64,000 bases of DNA from NCBI GenBank assembly GCA_035628595.1, contig DASPJN010000037.1:1-64000 (forward strand). Direction: 5' to 3'. Under the pieces are notes generated by a model. That model was not told the origin of the DNA and did no database searches. It worked only from the letters and a program-made list of their open reading frames with translations. Positions within the stretch are counted from its first letter, which is position 1. Each line of letters starts with the position of its first letter. The position numbers were made by a program, and so were the translations under genes. This document shows, piece after piece, positions 35,490-43,785 of this stretch. This DNA is from Chryseosolibacter sp035628595 (GTDB lineage: Bacteria > Bacteroidota > Bacteroidia > Cytophagales > Cyclobacteriaceae).

Positions 35490-37916
35490 TTACCTGTAAT
35501 ATACTACACTACATTCCGGATTTTTGTCTTTGAAAACAGAAACTTTTCCTGGTGAAATTTTGGTATTGAAGCACCTGAGGTGTTGCAATGAGAGATCCTC
35601 AACATCCCTGAGACTTCGAACGCCTGTATTTGAGCAATCGAGGAATGTTAATGCTTTTAAATCCGCCAAGGGCTTCAGCTTTTTTACATTTGTCCCGGAG
35701 CAGTTTAGCTTATGAAGGTTTCGCAGATTTCTGAGCGGTTCAAGATCGTCGACGGGCGTATTTGAAATGTCCAGGTCACGCAGCTCATAGAGTTCTGATA
35801 GTGGAGCAATATCGCGAACCGCGCTCCCGTTTACGTGCAACAATTCCATGCTCTGTACTTCTGCCAGTGCCCCGAGCGTTGTAACAGCAGTTCCCTGTAA
35901 TGTCAATTCTTTCAAACGCAGAAATGGGCTTAGCGCCGACAGATCATCAACCGGAATATCCTTTATTGTGACCGCTTCCATCATGATCAGGCGATGAAAA
36001 TTTTGGCGGGTCGGCTTCGTATTGACATTGATCTGTTCCTGCAAAGCAAGGCGCCAGGCATCTGTCAGCCCATGCCACCATTCTTCCAGTACGGTCGTCT
36101 TGTAAACAACCAGCACATCCGGATTGACTTCTAAAAGTCTCTTTACTTCATCATCGGTGACCCTGGATCCATCAGCGTAAATTCGTTTCAAAGATTTAAT
36201 TGCCGACAATGTATCAATGCGGGCAATTTGCGTCTCGTCCGCCATTAGCGATTGTAAATTGCGATGGTTCGCGAATACGCTGATGTCATTCACCTCAGTG
36301 TGGGAAATATCCACCCTTCTCAGCTGATCCAGCGTTCTCAATGGCTCGAGGTCTCTGACTCCTGTATGGTGTGCAATGACGACCTGTAGTTTCAACAACC
36401 GGGCAAGCGGTTGCAAACTCTTAATGGAAGTGTAGTTTGCAAAATTTACAGAATCGAGGTTCGTTATTCGCGCCAGCTCTTCTTTCGTCGGATTCATACT
36501 TATCCTCGCCGTGCGGCTCAGCACATCCTTCCATACGTTGGGAATGTCGCTCCACCAACCCCGTAAATCTTCCGAATCGAATATGACAAGGACATTGGGT
36601 CGTTTATTCGTAAACGCATCGGCGATATTCTGATTGATTCCGGTATTATCACAATAAATTCTTTGCAGTTTTTGAAGATCGACTAAAGCGACGAGATTTT
36701 TCAATTGTGTGTGATTCATTTGCAGAATACGCAACGCAGTGAGCTTCGCCAATCCGTCGATGGATTCAACCGGGAGGCTGTCCATGTTCAGTACCTCGAG
36801 TTTCTTCAATTGTTGTATTCCGGCAAGTGTGTCTACGTTAGTATGCGAAATATCCAGCGTATGCAGGTACGAAAGCGAATCTAGAACATCTAGGTCATTG
36901 ATCGAAGTCCTGCTGATATTGAGCGTCTTCAAAGTTTCGATTTTCTTTAAAGGAGAAAAATCAATCACTTTAGTTTTGCTGAGATCAAGCGACTTTAAAT
37001 TAATTAATCTGCCAAGTATTGTGAGTGAGTCAACAGGCGTGTTGGACAGATTCAGTCGTTCAAGACTGAGGCAGTATCGAAGCGGTGTAAGATCGGTAGT
37101 AGCTGTATGCGAAACGTTGAGATTTACCAGGTTTGTAAGGTTGCGCAGCGGACTTAAATCCGACACAGCCGTATGCGCAATATTGAGCCGCCGCAAGTCA
37201 AGCAGTTGTGATAATGGCTCAATGTTTTGGATAAATTGATTACCCGACAGATCGAGCGTATCGATCGACGTCATCTCACGAATATCATGCAGGCTTACGC
37301 TATCGCTGATATCAAGGTGATTACGAAAAATGGATTGCCATTCATACGAAAGACTACGCCACCACGCTGTAAGGGCTTCCTTCTCGTTAAACTCATTGGT
37401 ATAAATACTGACGATTTTCAAATCCTGGCTGCTGTTGTCGTAATTGATCTCAATAAATCGAGGTTGAGTATTGTTTACCTTCTTGCCATCTAGGGTCGTT
37501 CCTGTAAGATTTCGGTTAAGGCTTACCCGATATACGATTCGCTCATCACTCGAACCGCGCGTTTCAATGTCCTCAATATTAAATTCAAACTGTACATCCT
37601 TAAAAAAGAAGTCGACATCTTTCAGGTACGCCTGAACATCCTTATTAGTTATAACTTTTCGATTTTCATCCAGATCATCTTCCACCTGAACTTTCGGATC
37701 GCGGAAAATTTTCGCGTAACTCTCCATGACAAGCACATCTTTATCGCGATTCGAAGTTTCCACGTCGCCCAATGTATTTAGCATGTATTCGAAAAATGCC
37801 ACCATGCTTCGTACTTCTTTTTCGTGGCGAACGGGATCTCGTTTCTCTTTCTTCTGACCAAAGGAAACGAAACAAGTCAGGGTTAGGATCAACACGAAGA
37901 AACCGCTATTTCTCAT
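35490..37916 (-). CDS. Exported leucine-rich-repeat protein with three WW-headed modules
   Basis: An 808-residue protein with signal peptide (FVLILTLTCFVSFGQ). Residues about 30-170 form an NTF2-like/cystatin-like module (VVETSNRDKDVL to IVSIYTNEF). Then come three units, each opened by a double-Trp motif, AWWRSLSYEW, GWWSDIPNVW and EWWHGLTDAW, then a set of ~22-residue leucine-rich repeats of the LxxLxxLNIxxTxVxDLSPL type. LRRs make binding surfaces, so this is likely an outer-surface or periplasmic recognition protein. It overlaps the preceding gene by 11 bases and ends a four-gene operon. Confidence 0.9.
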   Translation of the reverse strand: MRNSGFFVLILTLTCFVSFGQKKEKRDPVRHEKEVRSMVAFFEYMLNTLGDVETSNRDKDVLVMESYAKIFRDPKVQVEDDLDENRKVITNKDVQAYLKDVDFFFKDVQFEFNIEDIETRGSSDERIVYRVSLNRNLTGTTLDGKKVNNTQPRFIEINYDNSSQDLKIVSIYTNEFNEKEALTAWWRSLSYEWQSIFRNHLDISDSVSLHDIREMTSIDTLDLSGNQFIQNIEPLSQLLDLRRLNIAHTAVSDLSPLRNLTNLVNLNVSHTATTDLTPLRYCLSLERLNLSNTPVDSLTILGRLINLKSLDLSKTKVIDFSPLKKIETLKTLNISRTSINDLDVLDSLSYLHTLDISHTNVDTLAGIQQLKKLEVLNMDSLPVESIDGLAKLTALRILQMNHTQLKNLVALVDLQKLQRIYCDNTGINQNIADAFTNKRPNVLVIFDSEDLRGWWSDIPNVWKDVLSRTARISMNPTKEELARITNLDSVNFANYTSIKSLQPLARLLKLQVVIAHHTGVRDLEPLRTLDQLRRVDISHTEVNDISVFANHRNLQSLMADETQIARIDTLSAIKSLKRIYADGSRVTDDEVKRLLEVNPDVLVVYKTTVLEEWWHGLTDAWRLALQEQINVNTKPTRQNFHRLIMMEAVTIKDIPVDDLSALSPFLRLKELTLQGTAVTTLGALAEVQSMELLHVNGSAVRDIAPLSELYELRDLDISNTPVDDLEPLRNLRNLHKLNCSGTNVKKLKPLADLKALTFLDCSNTGVRSLRDVEDLSLQHLRCFNTKISPGKVSVFKDKNPECSVVYYR

Positions 37917-38763
37917 AATACAAATGTTTGCGCAGCGCCGCTTTATCAGCTTCGCTATCCACCTTTACAAGATTTGAAATAAGCCAACCCGTATTAAGGC
38001 CTTCGCGATTAAAATCAGATAACTCGAAATACCACCCGTCTATCTGGAAGAAATGAAATTTTACACCATCCACACTGCGGAACTTCAGATTTCCGCGTTG
38101 CACTTCGTAAAGAAAAACCGATAAATGATCCGGACGAAAGCGCTTGACGGCAAGCTGGCTCACGCTATCCTGGTAGCTGAACGCCTTGCGCATGTTCATA
38201 AATGCAAGCTCGTGACTCAACGGATGCAAAAACTGACCGACCTTGGTCGTGTCACGTCGAAAATACGATTCAAACATATCTGCATACACCCGACTGATTA
38301 CCCAACGACTTCCCCGCAGATGTTTTTCGATCTCCATGAAAAGTGTAATCGTATGATCTCTACCATTCATTGTGAACACCGCATTGACTTCTGAGAACCA
38401 TTGCCCGCCGTGAAAGTTGAGAACAATATCCTTGTCGGTTATGTGCCTGATGAACTCAGACGCAAGGTCGCGGTTGATCGACGTGTTGGCCGCATCGAAC
38501 AACATGCCGAGATACTGGCGTCGAAGCTTTGCACTCCGATATTGCCTGTCCTGCGGATAGTATCTTTTTCCCTTTTCGTCTTCTTCACCATTAAACCTTC
38601 GAAAGAATTGATTAAGCTGTTTGGTCTCCGCATATAATTCAGTTTCATCTTCGCTGTCGCGTATCTGTGAATAACCGACAGATGAAAGGAATAAAAATGC
38701 ATTGAGCGTCATGAAGAAAATCAGACGCTCAATGCCACATGCCCTGGGGTTTGCCTGTTTCAT
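37906..38763 (-). CDS. Exported protein, LRR operon gene 3
   Basis: A 285-residue protein with an internal-looking signal sequence (about 12-32, LIFFMTLNAFLFLSSVGYSQ). The mature part contains a charged helix (ETKQLNQFFRRFNGEEDEKG), the block ASEFIRHITDKD and strands such as NAVFTMNGRDHTITLFMEIE and GSRWVISRVYADMF. It resembles the module at the start of the LRR protein and in the gene 2 product. No family name is known. ATGA overlap (4 bases) links it to gene 2. Confidence 0.75.
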   Translation of the reverse strand: MKQANPRACGIERLIFFMTLNAFLFLSSVGYSQIRDSEDETELYAETKQLNQFFRRFNGEEDEKGKRYYPQDRQYRSAKLRRQYLGMLFDAANTSINRDLASEFIRHITDKDIVLNFHGGQWFSEVNAVFTMNGRDHTITLFMEIEKHLRGSRWVISRVYADMFESYFRRDTTKVGQFLHPLSHELAFMNMRKAFSYQDSVSQLAVKRFRPDHLSVFLYEVQRGNLKFRSVDGVKFHFFQIDGWYFELSDFNREGLNTGWLISNLVKVDSEADKAALRKHLYYEK

Positions 38764-39338
38764 TTACGTGTTTCCGTCACTTTGATATCGCCAAGCATAA
38801 CGTCCCAGAATTCAATAGTCCGTCCTGCGATCTGTGTTTTTTTGCGTTCAACATAAATAGTGATGTCCTTCTTTGTCGTGTCTTTATAGCGCAGTCCATC
38901 ATCTGACTCTCCTTCGAACCGCTGATAGATCGTTACTACACCCACATACCGGCCATCAGGTTGTTGCTCGAGATCACTGATATAATGAATGTCGTACCAT
39001 GAGATTGTTACCCGGTCATAGTTGAGTGCCATAAGTCTTTCGAAATACTTGCGCACTTTATAATACTCCACTGTATTGTCAGTCAAGGATGAAACACCCA
39101 TCTCGCTGTCGGGTGCGAATAACTCTTCGGCGCGATCCATTACACGGGTTGATTCCGAATAGGGTGTCTGTTTGTTACCGATAATGCTGATGTACTTGCT
39201 CAGGTCACGCACTTTCTCAAGCGCAAGCGAGTCAATGGCTTGTTTCCGCTGCGGACTGATTTCTGCTGGTTGGGCGATTGCAGCGCCACCTATGAACGCC
39301 GTGATTATGAAGGCACAGATATATTTGTATTGAGTCAT
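38760..39338 (-). CDS. Exported protein, LRR operon gene 2
   Basis: A 192-residue protein with signal peptide (FIITAFIGGAAIAQ). The mature part has a helical start (QAIDSLALEKVRDLSKYISIIG), the stretch MDRAEELFAPDSE and several strands (VTISWYDIHYISDL, YVGVVTIYQRFEG), the arrangement expected of an NTF2-like or similar alpha/beta fold. Comparable modules occur in the other products of this operon. Function unknown. Its stop codon overlaps the start of gene 3 by 4 bases, and it starts 12 bases after gene 1. Confidence 0.75.
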   Translation of the reverse strand: MTQYKYICAFIITAFIGGAAIAQPAEISPQRKQAIDSLALEKVRDLSKYISIIGNKQTPYSESTRVMDRAEELFAPDSEMGVSSLTDNTVEYYKVRKYFERLMALNYDRVTISWYDIHYISDLEQQPDGRYVGVVTIYQRFEGESDDGLRYKDTTKKDITIYVERKKTQIAGRTIEFWDVMLGDIKVTETRK

Positions 39339-39350
39339 ATTGCTTAAGTT

Positions 39351-39869
39351 TTACTGCTTTTTCAATTCGAGTTCAGTGATTTTTCCAGATGCATCAGTCT
39401 TGATGTCACTTATCTTGTTCATGCTCTTTTTCGTATCCTTCAAATAGTTGAGGTATTCGCGGATCGTCGTCGGTTTATCATAATCCTTCTGGCCCCCTTC
39501 TTCGCTTATGACGATTAGTACAGGTGTCTCAGGTGATGCAAACATGGCCATCGCTTCATTGATGCTGCTATTGGCGGCACTCACGTTGGATGAGTTTGCG
39601 ATATTATTAAAATAGAGATCGAGCCGCTCGGTGGTTGGTGTTGCTTTATTTGCCTCGGCCTCACGTCGCGCACGCTCCTCTTCTTCCTGTCGTTTTTTCT
39701 CCTCAGCCTCCCGCTGGGCGGCAGCCTCTTGTTCCATGCGCGCCTTTTCCGCGGCGGCCTGCGCTTCCATGGCTTTCTTCTTGCTCTTACAACCGGCTCC
39801 TCCAATCAAGAGCATGGTTATAAGCGCCATCATGACTAGTCTGGACGAATTTCGGATTATGTGTATCAT
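39351..39869 (-). CDS. Coiled-coil lipoprotein, LRR operon gene 1
   Basis: A 172-residue lipoprotein (lipobox LLIGGAGCKSKKK, Cys27). Residues about 30-75 are a Lys/Glu/Ala/Arg coiled coil (EEKKRQEEEERARREAEA). A globular part follows (about 80-172): RLDLYFNNIANSS, AMAMFASPETPVLIVISEEG, IREYLNYLKD and ISDIKTDASGKITELELKK. The globular part looks like a smaller version of the module seen in genes 2-4. It is the first gene of the operon and has 235 bases of free DNA upstream. Confidence 0.8.
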   Translation of the reverse strand: MIHIIRNSSRLVMMALITMLLIGGAGCKSKKKAMEAQAAAEKARMEQEAAAQREAEEKKRQEEEERARREAEANKATPTTERLDLYFNNIANSSNVSAANSSINEAMAMFASPETPVLIVISEEGGQKDYDKPTTIREYLNYLKDTKKSMNKISDIKTDASGKITELELKKQ

Positions 39870-40081
39870 TTTGTGGATGTTAAGTTCTTATAAGAAGATA
39901 AGCTGCAAAATAATTATGCCCGCTTCCTTGTCTATTGTCGCAGCATGCCCATTTTAACTACATGCCGGCACGATTGCAGCGACTGTCATGCCAGTTTCTT
40001 CAGAAATTCCTTTTTTAATGGATTTTTAATTTACGTTTCCGTGACTTAAGATATACGCGATTAATATCTCAGCGAAAGACG

Positions 40082-40089
40082 TAAATTTG
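40082..40089 (+). promoter_or_regulatory. Candidate -7 element for the membrane-protein pair
   Basis: TAAATTTG (40082-40089) matches TAnnTTTG, 15 bases before ATG 40105; TTA at 40061-40063 sits near the -33 position. Confidence 0.5.
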
Positions 40090-40104
40090 AAGCCACCTTC
40101 ATTT

Positions 40105-40497
40105 ATGAATTTAATCTCTGTCCGCGTTGCGTCTCTCAGCTTATCGTCTATTTTGGGGTTAACGATCATTTTTCATGTTCTTGTTCTCATAGGAACTGTC
40201 CCTTATGAAGTTGTGTGGGGCGGGCGATTGACCACAAGAAGAGAGATGTTCGTGTTTGAAACTGTTTCAATCCTCCTTAATGTGATGATGTTAACCGCAG
40301 TTCTGAATCATCAGCGTCTGATTTTCCCAGGTTACGTCAAGATCGGAAGAGTAGTCATGTGGATTATGTTTGTTCTTTTTACAGCCAATACAATCGGAAA
40401 TCTGTTCTCCTTGAATGAATTAGAGTCGATTATCTTCACACCCATCACGTTGGTACTCGCACTGCAAACGCTACGACTTGCGCTACACCGGGCATAA
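40105..40497 (+). CDS. Small four-helix membrane protein
   Basis: A 130-residue integral membrane protein with about four hydrophobic segments (SILGLTIIFHVLVLIG, VSILLNVMMLTAVLNH, VVMWIMFVLFTANTIG, ITLVLALQTLRLAL). The frame opens at a TTG 40087, but ATG 40105 (MNLISVRV) is a better start. No named family. A similar small membrane protein gene follows 23 bases later, so they are probably cotranscribed. Confidence 0.7.
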   Translation: MNLISVRVASLSLSSILGLTIIFHVLVLIGTVPYEVVWGGRLTTRREMFVFETVSILLNVMMLTAVLNHQRLIFPGYVKIGRVVMWIMFVLFTANTIGNLFSLNELESIIFTPITLVLALQTLRLALHRA

Positions 40498-40520
40498 CAG
40501 CTGCCACCGAGTGAAAACGA

Positions 40521-40937
40521 ATGACAAGAAATAACAGCGTCACGGTTCGTATTCAGATTGGAGTCAACAACCTGATCGTAATAGCTTCTCTTTATATTTT
40601 TATTGAAACGCTTGTCCGTCTCTACAAGAGGCCGCCGGGTATGGAATCTTCGCATTACATACATGCCTTGTATGCCATTGCGCTTATTGTCAGCGGAGCG
40701 CTCATGATCCGTGAACTCGGTTTGAAGAAAAGGGGGCATGTAAGGGGCCGCTCAGTCAGAGGCGTATTCTCAATATTGAACATTACGCTCGGCATTTTTC
40801 TGATCACGATCGGGTCGGAAGACATCATGACCACACTTGTTCCGGAAAGACGAATGATCATTTTCCTGATTGCCGGCGCCATACACATTCCCTATGGGAT
40901 CTGGATATCGCCAGCGAATACACGAGCAAATCGCTAA
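40521..40937 (+). CDS. Small four-helix membrane protein
   Basis: A 138-residue membrane protein starting MTRNNSV, with segments at about 12-32, 45-65, 82-102 and 110-128 and a basic loop (LKKRGHVRGRSVRG). The topology is similar to the preceding gene's product, but no clear sequence identity is seen. Function unknown. Distance of 23 bases to the preceding gene suggests cotranscription. Confidence 0.7.
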   Translation: MTRNNSVTVRIQIGVNNLIVIASLYIFIETLVRLYKRPPGMESSHYIHALYAIALIVSGALMIRELGLKKRGHVRGRSVRGVFSILNITLGIFLITIGSEDIMTTLVPERRMIIFLIAGAIHIPYGIWISPANTRANR

Positions 40938-40987
40938 CGCGCCAGTAAACGGTATCATTTTTTTCGCTGCTGCGGAAAAAACTACTT

Positions 40988-41773
40988 ATGCATAGCTCAT
41001 CTTCATTTCCAATGGTCAGGTCCTTCGTGATTGTTCTTGGTATTATGCTCATCAGCTGCGGTGAAGATGAAATTACGCCAATCAATCACGATGGTGAAAC
41101 ATCCTCAGACGCGATCTCCGATGAAAATGGCAGGAGAAAGTTAAAAGAGTTGCTTTCCTCCTTCTGGTATAATGACCGGATCTATGACTTCAGCTATGAC
41201 GAAGCGGGCCGCATTGAAAACATTACTGCTACTGAAAATGGGACGATTCTCTACACCTATGTTCCGCATTATAATGGAGACCAGCTGATTTCGTCAGACC
41301 TGGTTGAAGGCGGGATGGTGATGTCGTCGAACACGCATTTTTTATTTGACAAAAAAGGGAATATCATTTCTTATGATTACTTATCCTATTTTTTTCCGGA
41401 ATATCCGGACGGTATTGCTTTCCCTTACTCACTTGCTTACGATAAAAAAGGGAACATCTCCCGTATGACTGATAACAGTATATTGTTATACGACAATAAA
41501 AGGAACGCTATTCAATGGGGCGACCGTCAGTTTACTTTCGACACGAAAAAATTGAATCCATTCTACGTCTACGATAACCTTTGGTTGGTGTTTGTTGAGG
41601 AGCCGTTTTACGCAGAACTCATGTTGAATCCGAATATCATGACTTCACAAACATTTCCGAACGGCGTGATAACTATTTATGAAAACGTGTACGATAACGA
41701 CGGGCGGCTGATCACGCGTATTTCGAAAGTAAACGGCAGCGTGATCGAAACAATGCAGTTCACTTACAAATAA
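40988..41773 (+). CDS. YD-repeat-like lipoprotein
   Basis: A 261-residue lipoprotein (LGIMLISCGEDE, Cys near residue 24). The mature part has weak YD/RHS-like repeats: YDFSYDEAGRIENITATENG, FLFDKKGNIISYDYL, LAYDKKGNISRMTDN, and NVYDNDGRLITRISKVNG near the end. Bacteroidota carry many such small lipoproteins of unknown role. It could be surface-exposed. It shares its general style with the lipoprotein at 32038. Confidence 0.75.
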   Translation: MHSSSSFPMVRSFVIVLGIMLISCGEDEITPINHDGETSSDAISDENGRRKLKELLSSFWYNDRIYDFSYDEAGRIENITATENGTILYTYVPHYNGDQLISSDLVEGGMVMSSNTHFLFDKKGNIISYDYLSYFFPEYPDGIAFPYSLAYDKKGNISRMTDNSILLYDNKRNAIQWGDRQFTFDTKKLNPFYVYDNLWLVFVEEPFYAELMLNPNIMTSQTFPNGVITIYENVYDNDGRLITRISKVNGSVIETMQFTYK

Positions 41774-41866
41774 GATCCTGGTTCCCTCGTTCCGCGGTAC
41801 AGATACTTGCTTTGCCTCTTTTGGGACTTCCGATTGATTTTCCAATTTTTGCCGAAAATCAACAGT

Positions 41867-42319
41867 ATGATTCTTGACAGTCTCCAGTATCATGAACGTT
41901 ACAACATCTTACATGGCGGCTTTGCAAGAGCCTTTGCATATCTGAAATCGACTGACTTTACAGCGCTCGCTCCCGGCAAATATGAAATTGATGGCGAAAA
42001 TGTCTTCATGATCTATATGGAATATGAGACCAAAGAAGTATCAAGCTGCAAGATGGAGAGCCACAGGAAGTACATCGACATTCAGTATCTGGTTGATGGA
42101 ACCGAAAACATTGGCGTTTCAATCCTAAAAAATCAGCAACCGACTGAAAGCTATGATGATGCAAGGGACGTTGCTTTTTACGCCGATCCTTTTCAGACGC
42201 TTATTAAATTAGCCGCCGGCGACTTTGCTATCTTCTATCCACACGACTTGCACCAGCCTTGTATGAAAGATGGAGAAATCAAGACCGTACGAAAAGCCGT
42301 ATTCAAAATTGCAGTTTAG
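41867..42319 (+). CDS. YhcH/YjgK/YiaL (DUF386) family protein
   Basis: A 150-residue protein of the YhcH/YjgK/YiaL family: LAPGKYEIDGENVFMIYMEYETK, ESHRKYIDIQYLVDG with the metal-binding His and Asp/Glu ligands, GDFAIFYPHDLHQPCMK, and KAVFKIAV. These cupin-like proteins are linked to sugar and sialic acid metabolism (one member is an anomerase/isomerase-type enzyme). No sugar operon surrounds it, so the substrate is unknown. ATG 41867 is chosen over an in-frame codon 20 residues upstream. Confidence 0.92.
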   Translation: MILDSLQYHERYNILHGGFARAFAYLKSTDFTALAPGKYEIDGENVFMIYMEYETKEVSSCKMESHRKYIDIQYLVDGTENIGVSILKNQQPTESYDDARDVAFYADPFQTLIKLAAGDFAIFYPHDLHQPCMKDGEIKTVRKAVFKIAV

Positions 42320-42355
42320 CAGCCGGGTTTGTTGTCGCAATATTCCCACGACAAT

Positions 42356-42389
42356 AAAAAAGAGGATACGCGGTGAGCATATCCTCTTT
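42356..42389. terminator. Hairpin terminator after the YhcH-type gene
   Basis: AAAGAGGATA (42359-42368) pairs with TATCCTCTTT (42380-42389) around an 11-base loop. The T run is on the minus-strand side, so it may act in both directions. Confidence 0.7.
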
Positions 42390-42569
42390 CAACCCCTCTA
42401 TTCAACAGATAAAGGATAATGGCTAATCCTTTTTTCTGTATTACCTAACCCCTCGGGTATATGTAATAAAATTCTTGTGCCACAAGCCTTTATGTTCATT
42501 GACGGTTGATCACATCGACCTTTGGTATTGGAGTCTCGAAAACGTTACGTATCAACGGAAGAAGTCTGA

Positions 42570-42647
42570 GGACTGTCGTTCGAAAGGAGTAATCAGAGAC
42601 TTTGCAATTGAGGGGATTCCGCAGAGGAAGAAAGCTTTTCATTAGAA
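42570..42647 (+). repeat. Copy A of a diverged duplicated element
   Basis: Two blocks in fixed order: a 30-base block around GTTCGAA (42570-42599) and a block ATTCCGCAGAGGAAG (42616-42630) leading into AGCTTTTCA. Both recur in copy B. The first block agrees with copy B at 24 of 30 positions by hand count. Confidence 0.65.
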
Positions 42648-42860
42648 TAGCTAGTCGCAGAATGACCTTCACTGCAGCAGCGTAACCCGTCGCCTGACTG
42701 GCGCGTAATGAAAAGGCAGACGCAAATAAAAAACGGTGTCGCGCGATTGTGTACCACGTAAGTGATACCTTCCATCGTTGCGCCGCCCCCTGATTGCACA
42801 CCTTGAAAAAGCGATAATGTTCACAGGAAACTCTTCGAAGGAGGTATCGATTGATTTAAG

Positions 42861-42966
42861 GGAGTGTTGTTCGAACGGATTAGTCCGAGAAGTGAACATG
42901 TTATAGTCGTCTGGCTATCGAGAAGATTCGGTAGAGGAAGGTAGCCTTTTCACAGGGAATCTTCAG
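42861..42966 (+). repeat. Copy B of a diverged duplicated element
   Basis: The same blocks as copy A, in the same order: around GTTCGAA (42861-42890) and ATTCGGTAGAGGAAG (42926-42940) leading into AGCCTTTTCACAGG. The gap between blocks is 19 bases longer than in copy A. TTCACAGG followed by a CTCTTC-like stretch also occurs at 42820, so part of the unit may be repeated again. Confidence 0.65.
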
Positions 42967-43300
42967 TCCCGGAAATGTCCGAAGCGTAATCTCAATTTCA
43001 TACGGAAGGCGTGAATCACAACCAAAAAAACCTTCCTTCGGAAAATTTTTTTTAATTTTTTTCAGGGACTGTACAGAGCATTTTTACTGAGGGAACATAT
43101 GTTCTTCGCTTCACACAAAAAGGAATATTCTCAATCAAAATTCATATTCATACCGAAAGCTTATCATGAAATTATGAAGTCGTTCATTGTGTCGATGAAG
43201 TGCTGAATGAGTATCACGCAATGCATCTTAGTCAGAACAAAATCATCGTCTTTGGAACTTCGTCCGAGGAGAAAACACTTAAACCTATACTTTAATTGAA

Positions 43301-43600
43301 ATGCGCCAAAGCATTTATAATAGGGATTTCATAAAAAGTCATTTTTTCCACAACGAAGGTTACATCGATTCTGTAATGCGCTTCAAGCAGTCGACGGCGC
43401 ACGCTGCGCTGTGCGTCTTTATTTGTCCTAAGTTGTTAATCATTTTACTGGACGATCATGATGTCTGCAACGCTGCACACATTCATCATGAACAGGAAAA
43501 AGTTCGAACGAACACGCAACTCGCGAAGCATTACGACATCCTTTCCATAGGGAAAAAGGGAGTTCATACATTGAGAGAAATTCATCGGGCATTAGGATAA
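43301..43600 (+). CDS. Possible 99-residue hypothetical protein
   Basis: A 99-codon frame from ATG 43301 to TAA 43600 with a mixed composition: one hydrophobic stretch (LCVFICPKLLIILL, about 37-51), a His-rich turn (AAHIHHEQEK) and a basic end. No family is recognised and there is no other support than length and the absence of a competing frame. It might be a decayed or spurious frame in the gene-poor region. Confidence 0.35.
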   Translation: MRQSIYNRDFIKSHFFHNEGYIDSVMRFKQSTAHAALCVFICPKLLIILLDDHDVCNAAHIHHEQEKVRTNTQLAKHYDILSIGKKGVHTLREIHRALG

Positions 43601-43785
43601 TTTAAATCAGCCATGTATTTTAGTATCAGTTTTGAAATCCGGAATGATCCATTTCATATCTGATCAACACAACGACAAGCAGCGTAAGCTCGAAACGAGC
43701 AGTGAACTTCGTCTCACCGAAGGAACCGGAATCTCCAACTTTAATCATGTAACTTTAATTTCTAAACAATAAATCAGAAAACGCT

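Larger units (their letters stand above)
42390..43300. other. 911-base gene-poor stretch with a duplicated element
   Basis: No convincing gene. Two minus-strand frames (42496-42801, 42669-42899) overlap each other and show no protein-like pattern. The stretch holds the two related elements listed next and, at 43022-43058, an A-rich then T-rich sequence with a small TTCC/GGAA hairpin that could end a transcript running rightward through the elements. From 43080 on the DNA is AT-rich and without structure that I can see. Confidence 0.6.

Noticed and set aside
39631..39957. Ser/Ala/Phe-rich plus-strand frame opposite the coiled-coil lipoprotein
   Set aside because: Reverse complement of Glu/Lys/Arg/Ala codons; the lipoprotein has a clear lipobox and operon context.
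42578..42584. GTTCGAA sequence resembling a tRNA T loop (also near 42869, 28953 and 43501)
   Set aside because: No flanking 5-bp T stem, acceptor stem or anticodon arm could be built at any of the sites.
42496..42899. Two overlapping minus-strand open frames in the gene-poor stretch
   Set aside because: They overlap each other in different frames, have no family pattern and cross the duplicated element; the repeat is a better explanation of the region.
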